From: Arenicellales bacterium
GTDB lineage: Bacteria; Pseudomonadota; Gammaproteobacteria; Arenicellales; JAJDZL01
Direction: 5' to 3'
DNA: 64,000 nucleotides
Assembly: GCA_951813075.1 (NCBI GenBank)
Contig: OX638343.1
Coordinates: 434,001 to 498,000, forward strand
Under the pieces are notes generated by a model that worked only from the letters and a program-made list of their open reading frames with translations, ran no database searches and was not told the DNA's origin. The position numbers and the translations under genes are program-made. This document shows positions 25,263 to 34,435 of the stretch, one piece after another. Every line of letters starts with the position of its first letter. The first letter of the stretch is position 1.

Positions 25263-27167
25263 ATGCCTGATAGCGCTCAGATTCTCGGCCCGAATGGCCC
25301 CTTTAGCCGGTTCTATGGATGGTTCGAGGTTCGCGCATGCCAACAAGAAATGGCCGAGGAAATTGATTCCGCGATTCAGGGCAAATCCAATCTCATCGCA
25401 GAATCAGGTACCGGAACCGGAAAAACATTCGGTTATCTTGTCCCACCTCTCGCCGCCGGAAAGAAAACGCTCATTTCCACTCGAACGAAGAACTTGCAGG
25501 AGCAATTGTTCCAGAAAGATCTTCCATGGGTGTGCGAAGCGCTAGATATCGATCCTGATATCAGGATGTTGAAAGGCAGAAGCAACTATTTCTGTTTGTA
25601 TCGACATGACAGAGCCAGTCGGCAGGGCGATCTTTTCGGAAAAGTTGAAAGAATCAACCGGGTCTACGATTGGGTGATGACGGAGCGGGAAGATGGCGAT
25701 ATTTCGGAATATCCCAGATTGTCCCCAGAATACCGGGCAGCGATTACCTCCACTGCGGATAACTGCATCGGAAATGATTGTGAGTTCGCGAAAGAGTGCT
25801 ACGCAAATCGAGCAAGAAGTGCTGCCAGAAATGCCGATGTACTGGTTGTGAATCACAATCTGCTGTGCCATGAAGTTTTTAATTACCCCGATGGTGATTC
25901 AGCCCTGTTGTCTTCCAAAGACGTTGTGATTGTCGACGAAGCTCATCGTTTTCCACAAATTGCGGCAGAATCACTTGGACTTTCAGTTTCGACCGAACGA
26001 TTGGGTCAGTTCTGTAAAAATCTGGAAGATATTAGCAAAGATCCATCGGTCAATGCTGCATTGGTCGAAAATTCTGCGAAGAATATCCTTCAACTTGCAC
26101 AAGAAGCGAGCGATTCATTGTCTGGACCTGCTGGAACATACTCGCTGACTGATGTTGAAAACAATCCAAAATTTATGGAGTGTTACCGCGAAATTTGTAC
26201 ACAGATATTGCAAATTGCGGAAAATCTCGACCCGATGGCTTCGCCTACCGTGGCAAATTGCAAGAATCAGGCTGAGGTGATTTGCGATGACGCAAATGAA
26301 TTGTTTGCCAGACCGAGTGAAGAGAATGCCAGCTGGTGCGAGAAAAATCAGAAAGGTTTTCAAGTCTCCAGAGTTCCTTTCGAACCCGGAAGGGATTTTG
26401 GCAAACGACTGGATGAGTTCGACGGCAGTTGGGTCTTTACGTCCGCGACTTTGGCGGTGGGCTCTGACTTTACGTATTTTGCCGGTCGGCTAGGATTGGA
26501 AGATTCAATATTCGCTCAATGGGAGAGCCCATTTGAGTTTGAAAAGCAGGCATTGGTTTATTTCCCTCCGAACATGCCTTCGCCAAATCATGACGGATTC
26601 GACAAGGCAGTCGCTGCGCTTGTAAAGCATCTGATGCCGGTCACCAAGGGGCGAACATTTGTACTTTTCACCAGTTACCGGGCAATGCGGGTTGTTCACG
26701 ACTTGTTGGAAGGAGAACTTGAATTTACGTTGCTCTGTCAGGGGAAGGACTCAAGTGCGAACCTTCTTCAACGTTTTCGCGATGATGGCAATGCTGTTCT
26801 GCTAGGAACATCCAGCTTCTGGGAAGGTGTCGATGTGAAGGGGGAAGCTTTATCTTGTGTGATTATTGCCAAGTTGCCGTTTTCTCCACCCGATGTGGTC
26901 ATGAAAGAACGAGAGAACTTCATGGCCTCCCAGGGCAGAAATATATTCAACGACTGGCAGGTGCCAACTGCGGTATTGACCATGAAGCAAGGTGCAGGGC
27001 GCCTGATACGCGATATTCAGGACAAAGGCATGCTGGTATTGTGCGATCCGAGAATCAGAAGCCATTCATATGGGAATAAATTTCTGGAAAGTCTTCCACC
27101 AATGCGGCGCACTGATCGGTTAGCAGAAGTGAGGAATTTCTTTCGGCATGAAAGTTCTGGCCATTAG
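25263..27167 (+). CDS. yoaA: DinG/YoaA-family ATP-dependent DNA helicase (XPD-like, Fe-S)
   Basis: 634 residues from the ATG at 25263; an in-frame TTG at 25242 is less likely. It is a superfamily 2 5'-3' helicase. Walker A is ESGTGTGKT (residues 47-55). The four cysteines expected to hold a [4Fe-4S] cluster are at about 110, 167, 172 and 178 (SNYFC; DNCIGNDCEFAKEC), and the DEAH box is in VIVDEAHRFP. Later motifs include WVFTSATL, VLFTSYRAMR, GTSSFWEGVDVKG and the motif VI region MKQGAGRLIRD. YoaA-type helicases work in replication-fork repair with HolC. Its end overlaps tsaB by 20 bp, the yoaA-tsaB pairing seen in many gammaproteobacteria. Confidence 0.88.
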   Translation: MPDSAQILGPNGPFSRFYGWFEVRACQQEMAEEIDSAIQGKSNLIAESGTGTGKTFGYLVPPLAAGKKTLISTRTKNLQEQLFQKDLPWVCEALDIDPDIRMLKGRSNYFCLYRHDRASRQGDLFGKVERINRVYDWVMTEREDGDISEYPRLSPEYRAAITSTADNCIGNDCEFAKECYANRARSAARNADVLVVNHNLLCHEVFNYPDGDSALLSSKDVVIVDEAHRFPQIAAESLGLSVSTERLGQFCKNLEDISKDPSVNAALVENSAKNILQLAQEASDSLSGPAGTYSLTDVENNPKFMECYREICTQILQIAENLDPMASPTVANCKNQAEVICDDANELFARPSEENASWCEKNQKGFQVSRVPFEPGRDFGKRLDEFDGSWVFTSATLAVGSDFTYFAGRLGLEDSIFAQWESPFEFEKQALVYFPPNMPSPNHDGFDKAVAALVKHLMPVTKGRTFVLFTSYRAMRVVHDLLEGELEFTLLCQGKDSSANLLQRFRDDGNAVLLGTSSFWEGVDVKGEALSCVIIAKLPFSPPDVVMKERENFMASQGRNIFNDWQVPTAVLTMKQGAGRLIRDIQDKGMLVLCDPRIRSHSYGNKFLESLPPMRRTDRLAEVRNFFRHESSGH

Positions 27168-27804
27168 TTGTTCTGATAAGTTACTGTCTATCTCATTGAA
27201 TATTGATGGTGAGATAGTCACAAAGCACAAACCGTCGAATCGAGATCAAAACAGTTCCGTATTGGTTCTTGTTGAGGGTTTGCTATCTGAAAGTCAAATG
27301 GCGATAGAGGAGATTGATGCGATTGCATATGGGAAAGGCCCTGGTTCCTATACCGGACTTAGGATTGCCGCAGGAGTCGCGCAAGGAATTGCATATGGCT
27401 GCAATATCCCCGCACTACCAGTCTCAAACCTGGCAGCGATTGCACAGGGACTTCCACATAAAAAAGCCTTTGTAGCGATGGATGCCAAGAAAAACAAACT
27501 ATTTATTGGCCTTTATGAGAGAGGTGCCAGCGGTATTGTTGACTCAGTCCGTGAAGATGGCTTGTTCGAAATTCAAGACATTAAATTGACTGGAAAAAAT
27601 TGGAACGGTGCGGGTGATGGCTGGGATTTACGATCGGAAGAACTTGAACGGCGATTTGGAAGTCAGATCGATGGCTGGAAAGCGAATCTGCAACCACAAT
27701 CCAAAGAGATTTCAATACTCGGTATGGAATACCTGGGACGCAATTTAGGTGTCGAATCTTATTTGGCAATTCCACACTACCTGTCACCATACTTTTCTAA
27801 TTAA
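27148..27804 (+). CDS. tsaB: tRNA threonylcarbamoyladenosine biosynthesis protein TsaB
   Basis: 218 residues, ASKHA-fold partner of TsaD in making t6A at position 37 of ANN-reading tRNAs. Family features are the N-terminal VLAISCSDKLLSISL, IDAIAYGKGPGSYTGLRIAAGVAQGIAYG (landmark GKGPGSYTGLRI) and PALPVSNLAAIAQG. The start lies inside the preceding helicase gene (20-bp overlap), implying coupled translation. The convergent YfjD-like gene ends 40 bp beyond. Confidence 0.93.
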   Translation: MKVLAISCSDKLLSISLNIDGEIVTKHKPSNRDQNSSVLVLVEGLLSESQMAIEEIDAIAYGKGPGSYTGLRIAAGVAQGIAYGCNIPALPVSNLAAIAQGLPHKKAFVAMDAKKNKLFIGLYERGASGIVDSVREDGLFEIQDIKLTGKNWNGAGDGWDLRSEELERRFGSQIDGWKANLQPQSKEISILGMEYLGRNLGVESYLAIPHYLSPYFSN

Positions 27805-27844
27805 TCGATGTGCGAATGGTCGACACCGCTGACGGTACGGCACA

Positions 27845-29164
27845 TCAATTGTTCGGCTGGTCGAATTCAGAAACCACAACCCCTTGTTGCTCGTTGACAT
27901 CCGGGTCGTCAATTTTCGGGAACACACGTGCGACTTCGACCGCACTGCCTTGTGTTCGCACAGTTTCAATAGGATAACCATTAAGAGTGAAACTCATACC
28001 AGGTTTGGGGATATCTTCATAATACTTGAGAATCTGTCCGTTCAAAGTATTGGGGCCTTCAGTTGGCAGGTCCCAGTTCATCTTGCGATTCAGATCGCGC
28101 ACGTTCAACATGGCATTGACAAGGTAGCTGCCCCCATCTTCTTCGGCTTTAATGCCGAAGTTTCCTTCTCTGAGTTGCCACCCGACAATCCCCGCAATTT
28201 CATTCATCATTTCATTGATCGTGATCAATCCTATGATTTCCCCATACTCGTCTACAATAACGCCCATATTTCTTTCATCTTCCTGTAGCCGCTGGTACTG
28301 TTCGAGAAGTCCAGCATTCTCCGGTAAGTAGACGGGTTCTTTGAGGTGACTTTCAATAATATCCTTGGTAATTTGGTTCCTGTCGTGTGCCTGCAGGAGT
28401 TCCTGGATATCAATTTCACCTTTGATATGATCAAAGGATTTTTCAAATACAAGTACACGACTATGACTTTCCGAGAGTATTTTTTCAACGATATCGGAAA
28501 TTTCATCTTCGAATTCAATTGCGTGAATCTCGGCACGCGGAATCATGATGGAGTCAACTGAACGATCGCCCAAGTCAAGAACTCCGAGCAGAAAATCCAC
28601 CTGATCCGACGCAAAATGCTGTTCCGACACCTTTACGGCTTCGCGCAGTTCATCGCTACTGAGCGATTCTGAATCCTGAGCTTGACGAAGTCCAGGGATC
28701 AATTTGATTAATTTCACAACTGAACTCAGTAGCCAGACTGCCGGGTAAAACACCTTCTGAATAATATCAAGGAAATATGCGGCAAAAAATGCGATTCGTT
28801 CAGGAAATACTGCAGCGATAGTTTTAGGCGGAACTTCTGCCAAAACCAAAATAATAATCGTGATTGCTGCGGTCGACACTGCTACTCCCGCCTCACCGTA
28901 GTATTTCCACGCAAGTATCGTGGTTATGGCGACGGCGGCATTGTTTACCAAATTATTGCCAAGTAAAATGGTACTCAGCAATCGGTCTGGTTCGCGAATC
29001 AGTTTCTGAAGCAGAATAGCGCGTTTGTTATTCTTGTTCGCTTTATCGGCAAGTCGATAGCGGTTTAGAGCCATCGTAGCAGTTTCCGATGAAGAGAAAA
29101 ATGCTGACAGACAGATCAGCAGCAGCAGTGCGGCAATTAATATGCCGTCAGGTATGTCGTCCAA
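27845..29164 (-). CDS. CNNM/HlyC-CorC family membrane protein (YfjD-like: DUF21, CBS pair, CorC_HlyC)
   Basis: 439 residues. The N-terminal DUF21 domain has about four hydrophobic segments (residues about 8-150), with the family motif SAFFSSSETATMALNRYRL and LLSTILLGNNLVNNAA. A CBS pair follows (about 205-330; SIMIPRAEIHAIE, NMGVIVDEYGEIIGLIT), then a CorC_HlyC FAD-like domain (EEDGGSYLVNAMLNVRDLN). CNNM relatives are linked to Mg2+ export or regulation. The position divergent from ffh matches YfjD in E. coli; the YpjD cytochrome-assembly gene often found there is absent. Confidence 0.9.
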   Translation of the reverse strand: MDDIPDGILIAALLLLICLSAFFSSSETATMALNRYRLADKANKNNKRAILLQKLIREPDRLLSTILLGNNLVNNAAVAITTILAWKYYGEAGVAVSTAAITIIILVLAEVPPKTIAAVFPERIAFFAAYFLDIIQKVFYPAVWLLSSVVKLIKLIPGLRQAQDSESLSSDELREAVKVSEQHFASDQVDFLLGVLDLGDRSVDSIMIPRAEIHAIEFEDEISDIVEKILSESHSRVLVFEKSFDHIKGEIDIQELLQAHDRNQITKDIIESHLKEPVYLPENAGLLEQYQRLQEDERNMGVIVDEYGEIIGLITINEMMNEIAGIVGWQLREGNFGIKAEEDGGSYLVNAMLNVRDLNRKMNWDLPTEGPNTLNGQILKYYEDIPKPGMSFTLNGYPIETVRTQGSAVEVARVFPKIDDPDVNEQQGVVVSEFDQPNN

Positions 29165-29263
29165 TCGAGTTTTTGATAATATTGCCAGTCGTGTTTAAAG
29201 TTTATTGGAATTCACTGGAACTTTTCAATCAGAATTTAAAATTAATTACATTTCCTAGAAATC

Positions 29264-30625
29264 ATGTTCGAAACACTTACAAATAGGATCAGTCAGGCAC
29301 TGGGGTCTCTCCGGGGTCCAAAAGTACTGTCGGAAAAAGCAATCGACGAGACACTTCGCCAGGTTCGACGCTCACTTATAGAAGCGGATGTCGCTTTGCC
29401 GGTGACCCAGGATTTCATCAGTCAGGTAAGGTCAAGAGTGACAGGCCGGGAAGTCGCATCCAGTTTGACCCCTGACCAGACCGTCATCAGTATTGTTCAC
29501 GAAGAACTCACACGTGTGATGGGCGGAGCAAATGTTCCATTGGAGTCGTCGCCAACAGCGCCAAGTATCATCCTGGTCGCGGGTCTTCAGGGAAGCGGTA
29601 AAACGACCACTGTTGGAAAGCTTGCAAAATTCCTCGTTGAGCAAGAAGGCAAGAAGGTTTTGGTGGGGAGTGTGGACATATACCGTCCGGCGGCAATCGA
29701 CCAGCTTAGGAGATTGTCCGAAATGGTCGGTGTCGATTTCTTCGAGACAGACGTAAACAGTACTCCTGGCACCATCGCCGAGCAGATGGTTGCAGACGGC
29801 AAGAAACGTTCGCACGATTATGTCATCGTGGATTCGGCCGGGCGATTGCATATCGACCATATGATGATGGATGAGCTCAAGTCGGTTCATTCAACAATTT
29901 CACCATCCGAAACACTATTCGTCATTGATGCGATGACGGGTCAGGATGCGGTCAATAGTGCTTCCGCCTTCAATGAGGCATTACCGCTGACCGGCGTTGT
30001 TGTGACTAAACTTGATAGTGATACAAGAGGCGGTGCCTTGATCTCGGTCAGGCATGTTACTGGCAAGCCGGTCAAGTTCATCGGAGTGGGCGAAGGAACT
30101 GATGCGCTGGAGCGATTCCATCCGGACCGCCTGGCTTCACGAATACTTGGCATGGGCGACGTTATGTCGCTTATCGAGACAGTTCAGCAGAAGTCAGACA
30201 AGGAAAAGACAGAGAAACTGGCGAAAAAAATCACTCGCGGCAAGCGATTTGATCTTGAAGATTATCGTGATCAGATGTTGGCAACACAAAAAATGGGAGG
30301 TATTTCGAGTCTTGTTGAGAAGATGCCCGGGATGTCTTCAAACCAGCTCCCTAAACTGAATCAGCTTGAAGCCGATGTGAAACGGGAAATTGCGATCATC
30401 AATTCCATGACACCTCACGAGCGCCAGCATCCTGCGGTCATTAGAGGAACCCGTCGGGTGCGTATCAGTGCCGGAGCCGGCGTGGAATCAAGATTCGTGA
30501 ATCAACTGCTACGAAAGTATGAAAAGATGCAGAGAATGACGCGAAAGATGAAAGGCGGGAAATTCAAAGGTAAAAATACAATGCCAGGCATGGAAAATCT
30601 GAAAGGACGACTACCTTTGCGGTAA
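29264..30625 (+). CDS. ffh: Signal recognition particle protein Ffh
   Basis: 453 residues; the SRP54 GTPase that delivers inner-membrane proteins with 4.5S RNA. The N domain is followed by the G domain: P-loop AGLQGSGKTTTVGKL, DIYRPAAIDQL, DSAGRL and TKLDSDTRGGA. The methionine-rich M domain from about residue 300 carries MLATQKMGGISSLVEKMPGM and the RNA-binding helix segment RGTRRVRISAGAG; the end is rich in Met, Lys and Gly. In most gammaproteobacteria rpsP-rimM-trmD-rplS follows directly. Here those genes start 23.3 kb downstream. Confidence 0.97.
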   Translation: MFETLTNRISQALGSLRGPKVLSEKAIDETLRQVRRSLIEADVALPVTQDFISQVRSRVTGREVASSLTPDQTVISIVHEELTRVMGGANVPLESSPTAPSIILVAGLQGSGKTTTVGKLAKFLVEQEGKKVLVGSVDIYRPAAIDQLRRLSEMVGVDFFETDVNSTPGTIAEQMVADGKKRSHDYVIVDSAGRLHIDHMMMDELKSVHSTISPSETLFVIDAMTGQDAVNSASAFNEALPLTGVVVTKLDSDTRGGALISVRHVTGKPVKFIGVGEGTDALERFHPDRLASRILGMGDVMSLIETVQQKSDKEKTEKLAKKITRGKRFDLEDYRDQMLATQKMGGISSLVEKMPGMSSNQLPKLNQLEADVKREIAIINSMTPHERQHPAVIRGTRRVRISAGAGVESRFVNQLLRKYEKMQRMTRKMKGGKFKGKNTMPGMENLKGRLPLR

Positions 30626-30649
30626 ATGAGTGGTAACGCCTAACGTCAG

Positions 30650-30666
30650 TGGAACAGAGTGTTCCA
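30650..30666. terminator. Hairpin between the convergent ffh and soxG genes
   Basis: TGGAACA (30650-30656), GAG loop, TGTTCCA (30660-30666): a perfect 7-bp stem in the 80-bp convergent gap, 24 bp after the ffh stop. No strong T-run follows on either strand, so it is a plausible but weak bidirectional terminator. Confidence 0.4.
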
Positions 30667-30705
30667 ATCTTCGTTGTTGAGTTCGGCGACTGGTTTGTCG
30701 AAATA

Positions 30706-31215
30706 TTACCACTCCCGGTGAAGCAATGCACATTTGAGCATTCGCTTCATAATGTAATCTGCATAACTTCGGTCGCAGTAGACCGCGAATTTTCCCACAC
30801 TGTAGCGAATTATCAATCCTCTAAGTCCGAAAATTTCGGTGAATGTTGCGCAGTCATCTTCCAATTCGTAGAGATTCAAAGGCGTGATCTGCGATAGGAC
30901 GTCACGCGTGTCAGGTCCAGTTAACTCGATTCCTTGATACGCATCTGTGACACAGGTGCATTGGACTAAAACGCCTCTGGATAGTCTGTCCAGTTCAGCG
31001 ATTAGACTGAGTTCATTAATCATGTCTGTCATGATGATGCACCAGTTGCGGCCCACACGGCATACAGCGCCTGAATCCCACCGCAATATGGAATAGGGTG
31101 ACTCCGGTAATTGAGTACCCAAGCCCATCAATACCGATTTCATGCACTCGGCTTCGCCGCGCACATCGATCAGTACGACTGGTTGCCGAAATCGAATATC
31201 AATGTCAAAAGTCAC
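30706..31215 (-). CDS. soxG: Sarcosine oxidase gamma subunit (SoxG)
   Basis: 169 residues, the small GcvT-like subunit of heterotetrameric sarcosine oxidase. Recognisable from VLIDVRGEAECMKSVL, LRWDSGAVCRVGRNWCIIM (landmark RVGRNWCII), GIELTGPDTRDVLSQITPLNL and the C-terminal FAVYCDRSYADYIMKRM. It contributes to the interface with SoxA. It is the last gene of the soxBDAG set, 2 bp after soxA, and probably of the whole 12-gene run beginning at 42935. Confidence 0.85.
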   Translation of the reverse strand: MTFDIDIRFRQPVVLIDVRGEAECMKSVLMGLGTQLPESPYSILRWDSGAVCRVGRNWCIIMTDMINELSLIAELDRLSRGVLVQCTCVTDAYQGIELTGPDTRDVLSQITPLNLYELEDDCATFTEIFGLRGLIIRYSVGKFAVYCDRSYADYIMKRMLKCALLHREW

Positions 31216-31217
31216 GC

Positions 31218-34172
31218 CTACATCCTCATTTTTCTGCCGTCCGAATCATAAAAAATCGGTTTGCACACAATGGCGGGAATGATTGTTCCGTTGGCGTTGG
31301 CATATACCGTTTCATCCAATCGTTCCCGGCCATTTGCCAATAATCCCAAAGCAATTGTGCGGTCCAGTGTTGAGCTCCAAACACTTGCCGAAACGAACCC
31401 TTCTGCGCGGGTCGATTTTATTGTCGAAATCAGCGGGGCGCCTTCAGGCAGCAATTCACTGGAATTTATCGGTAGAAGGCCGATCAAATGCTGTCTGGTA
31501 TCATCATTTTTTCGTCGGATCTGCATTGCTTTCATTCCAATAAAATCAGATTTTTTCTTTGAAACAATCCATGCCATACCAAGATCATAAGGGTCAATTG
31601 TTCCGTCCACTTCGTGCCCGAGAGATATAAACCCCTTTTCCACTCGCAATACATGATTGGCTTCAGAACCGATCGGACAGATATCAAATTGATCGCCAGC
31701 TTTTATCAGATGGGTCCACAGATCAAGGCCGTAGCGCGCCGGAGTGTTGATTTCAAAACTGAGTTCCCCGGTAAAACTGACTCTGAAAATTCTAACCGAC
31801 ATATCGGCAAAAACCCCCTCACGCATATGCATGAATGGGAAAGCATCGGCGGCAAAATTGATATCCGACTCGACGCTCTCAAGCAATGTTCGAGCTAACG
31901 GACCGCATACGGTAGCGTTCGCCCATTGACTTGTCACAGGCGTAAAAAGCACATTCAAGTCTGGGCGTTCCACATTGATGAAACTGTCTAATCTGGTTTC
32001 AAGCAGAATTCCATTACCGGTTGCTCCGGACATGAGGTATTCGTCGTCGCTCAAACGAAATGTCACTCCATCATCGAAAATCCGACCATCTTCGTGAAGC
32101 ATAACACCGTATTTACCTTGCTGAATATCCAGGTTCTGAAAGGAGTTCGTATACATAAGGTCAAGCAGAGTTTCTGAATCCGCACCCTTGATTGCAAATT
32201 TTGCGAGTGGAGATCCGTCATAGATTCCCACACCTTGGCGCACCGTTCTGCATTCCCTCTGAATAGCTTGGTCCATGGATTCACCGGAAAGAGGGTAGTA
32301 ACTTGGACGAACCCATCGAGCACCTGCTTCAAACATTACCGCACCTGCGGATTTGTGCCACTCAGTCATTGGCGTATAGCGGTAGGGTAGTACAACATCT
32401 TCGGTGCAACTACCAGCAAATTCGCCGAACTCAACTGGTGTGTATGGCGGTCGAAATGTGGTTGTACCAACTTCCGCCATACTCACTCCTGCATGTTTCG
32501 CTACGATACCGATTGCGGTTACATTTGCTGTCTTGCCCTGATCCAATCCCATGCCCGCAGTCGTGTAACGCTTCAGGTGCTCTATGCTTTCATATCCTTC
32601 TCGCAGAGCCAGATGCAGGTCATTGACCGTGACATCCCCTGCAAGATCGACAAATGCCTTGCCAAGTCGGTTAATCGGCGGCACACTCCAGAATTCCTCG
32701 ATACTATACTCAGCATCGAATCTGTCAATCACTTTCAGACTTGGTTGTGCTTGGACAGGTAATCCGATCGTCTCTGCAGCGAGCTTGCCTGCCTCGAAAC
32801 CATCCCTGAGGCTATCCCGAAGATTGAATCTGCCGCGGGCAGCACCAGCTACAAGTGATTTCTGCAATAATTGCGCGGGAATGAATGCATGAATCTGTTC
32901 GTTGTAATCGAGGCTTCCTCCGGATTGCGAGAACAGATGCACAATTGGATTCCAACCGCCCGATACACATACAAGATCACAATCTATTTTGCGTTTGATG
33001 CGGCCGGTTTCGCGAGATCGAATGCCAACGCCGGTTACTCTTTTATTTCCGTAAACCGTTTGAACGATGCTATCTTGATAAAAATCAGTGGCCTGTGATG
33101 CGACCTTCACAACGTGATCATCGACTCGACTTCTGACATCGACCACTGCAGCAATCGATATGCCAGCACGACTGAGATCAGAAACAGTACGATATGCAGA
33201 ATTATTATTCGTAAATACAACTGCCTTTTGTCCTGGTTTGACCGCATAATTGCGAATATAGGATGAAACTGCTGATGCCTGCATCACACCCGGTCGGTCA
33301 TTATTCTCAAACACGATCGGACGTTCAAATGCTCCGGTTGCAATAATGACTTGCTTGGCCCAGACCCGGCGACTGCGTCGAAGTAAATTTTCAGGAGTTG
33401 GAGATCGTTCTGAGATAACGACATGATTTCCTTCAAGATATCCCCATGCTGTGGCATTTTGGAGTCGGGTGACAGATGGGTTGGCGTCAAGCTCCTCAAC
33501 GACTTCGGACACCCATTCAATGCCGCTTTTGCCGTCAATTGTCGCAGAACTGCTCAACAGACCTCCACCAGGCTGCAACATATCGTCAGCCAGTATCACC
33601 CTGGCTCCGGACCGAGACGCGGCGAGTCCGGCACTCAAGCCAGATGGGCCTGCTCCGACAATCAGCACATCGCAATAGTCATAGCTCTTTCCGAAACACC
33701 TGACAGGAATCGAATTGGGGGCATTTCCAAATCCGGCAATCTTTCTGATAAACGGCTCAAACAGGTGCCAGTGTGGCCACATGAATGTTTTGTAATAGAA
33801 TCCAGCGGGAATAATCGGTGACAATAACCGAAGCGCAGTTCCGACATCAAATTCCAGACTTGGCCAGCAATTTACTGATCTTGCAGTCAATCCCTCCGAA
33901 AGCGGTGTGACGCTGGCAAGTACGTTTGGAGTATCTTCATCGCCGTCTATCTGAACCATCGAGGACACATCAGCGTATCCTGAGGCGGAAAAGCCACGAG
34001 GTCGATGATATTTGAAACTACGCGATACGAAATCAATTCCATTCGCCATCAATGCGGATGCAAGAGTATCACCTTGGAAGCCTGTGTACTTTCTTCCGTT
34101 GAACTCAAATCGAATCTTTTGACTGCGAACGATAAGATCTCCGCCCGCAATCCTGTTTGATCGAATTGACAT
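31218..34172 (-). CDS. soxA: Sarcosine oxidase alpha subunit (SoxA)
   Basis: 984 residues from the ATG at 34172; frames starting farther upstream overlap soxD. The complex oxidatively demethylates sarcosine or similar N-methyl amino acids, passing the one-carbon unit to tetrahydrofolate. The N-terminal ferredoxin-like domain contains RKYTGFQGDTLASALMANG and SRSFKYHRPRG. The dinucleotide domain starts at DVLIVGAGPSGLSAGLAASRSG, with QVIIATGAFERPIVFEN and CVSGGWNP later. The C-terminal half is a GcvT-type folate-binding domain beginning near GVGIYDGSPLAKFAIKG and ending with SLGHEVDGTIDPYDLGMAW. It lies between soxD and soxG. Confidence 0.95.
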   Translation of the reverse strand: MSIRSNRIAGGDLIVRSQKIRFEFNGRKYTGFQGDTLASALMANGIDFVSRSFKYHRPRGFSASGYADVSSMVQIDGDEDTPNVLASVTPLSEGLTARSVNCWPSLEFDVGTALRLLSPIIPAGFYYKTFMWPHWHLFEPFIRKIAGFGNAPNSIPVRCFGKSYDYCDVLIVGAGPSGLSAGLAASRSGARVILADDMLQPGGGLLSSSATIDGKSGIEWVSEVVEELDANPSVTRLQNATAWGYLEGNHVVISERSPTPENLLRRSRRVWAKQVIIATGAFERPIVFENNDRPGVMQASAVSSYIRNYAVKPGQKAVVFTNNNSAYRTVSDLSRAGISIAAVVDVRSRVDDHVVKVASQATDFYQDSIVQTVYGNKRVTGVGIRSRETGRIKRKIDCDLVCVSGGWNPIVHLFSQSGGSLDYNEQIHAFIPAQLLQKSLVAGAARGRFNLRDSLRDGFEAGKLAAETIGLPVQAQPSLKVIDRFDAEYSIEEFWSVPPINRLGKAFVDLAGDVTVNDLHLALREGYESIEHLKRYTTAGMGLDQGKTANVTAIGIVAKHAGVSMAEVGTTTFRPPYTPVEFGEFAGSCTEDVVLPYRYTPMTEWHKSAGAVMFEAGARWVRPSYYPLSGESMDQAIQRECRTVRQGVGIYDGSPLAKFAIKGADSETLLDLMYTNSFQNLDIQQGKYGVMLHEDGRIFDDGVTFRLSDDEYLMSGATGNGILLETRLDSFINVERPDLNVLFTPVTSQWANATVCGPLARTLLESVESDINFAADAFPFMHMREGVFADMSVRIFRVSFTGELSFEINTPARYGLDLWTHLIKAGDQFDICPIGSEANHVLRVEKGFISLGHEVDGTIDPYDLGMAWIVSKKKSDFIGMKAMQIRRKNDDTRQHLIGLLPINSSELLPEGAPLISTIKSTRAEGFVSASVWSSTLDRTIALGLLANGRERLDETVYANANGTIIPAIVCKPIFYDSDGRKMRM

Positions 34173-34180
34173 GGGCTTGA

Positions 34181-34423
34181 TCAGTCCTGATCTATTTCGT
34201 GTGTGACTGTATGTCGGTTCAGTCGGAACCATTCCCCACAACCTTTGGAGTGGCACCAATCCTCTTCAATCCATCCTTTGAAGTTCAATCGATCACAAGT
34301 GTGTTGCACCGATTGCTGGTCTGTCAACGACGAAGAGTGCGGTCTGATCGGGCGAACTTCTCCGTTACAATGAAACTCGGATTCGGAGCGCAATCCGCAC
34401 CATGGACAACGAATCAGCAACAT
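34181..34423 (-). CDS. soxD: Sarcosine oxidase delta subunit (SoxD)
   Basis: 80 residues; the small zinc-binding subunit of the heterotetramer. The zinc ligands are visible as Cys6 and Cys9 (RCPWCG) and His57/Cys61 (CHSKGCGEWF), the spacing typical of SoxD. WIEEDWCHSKGCGEWFRLNRHTVTHEI (landmark DWCHSKGCGEWF) is the family C-terminus. Placed between soxB (12 bp) and soxA (8 bp) as usual. Confidence 0.93.
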   Translation of the reverse strand: MLLIRCPWCGLRSESEFHCNGEVRPIRPHSSSLTDQQSVQHTCDRLNFKGWIEEDWCHSKGCGEWFRLNRHTVTHEIDQD

Positions 34424-34435
34424 GTACGATGAGCC

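Noticed and set aside
29264..30625. 4.5S RNA gene near ffh
   Set aside because: No matching hairpin with a GGAA tetraloop was seen within or beside ffh.
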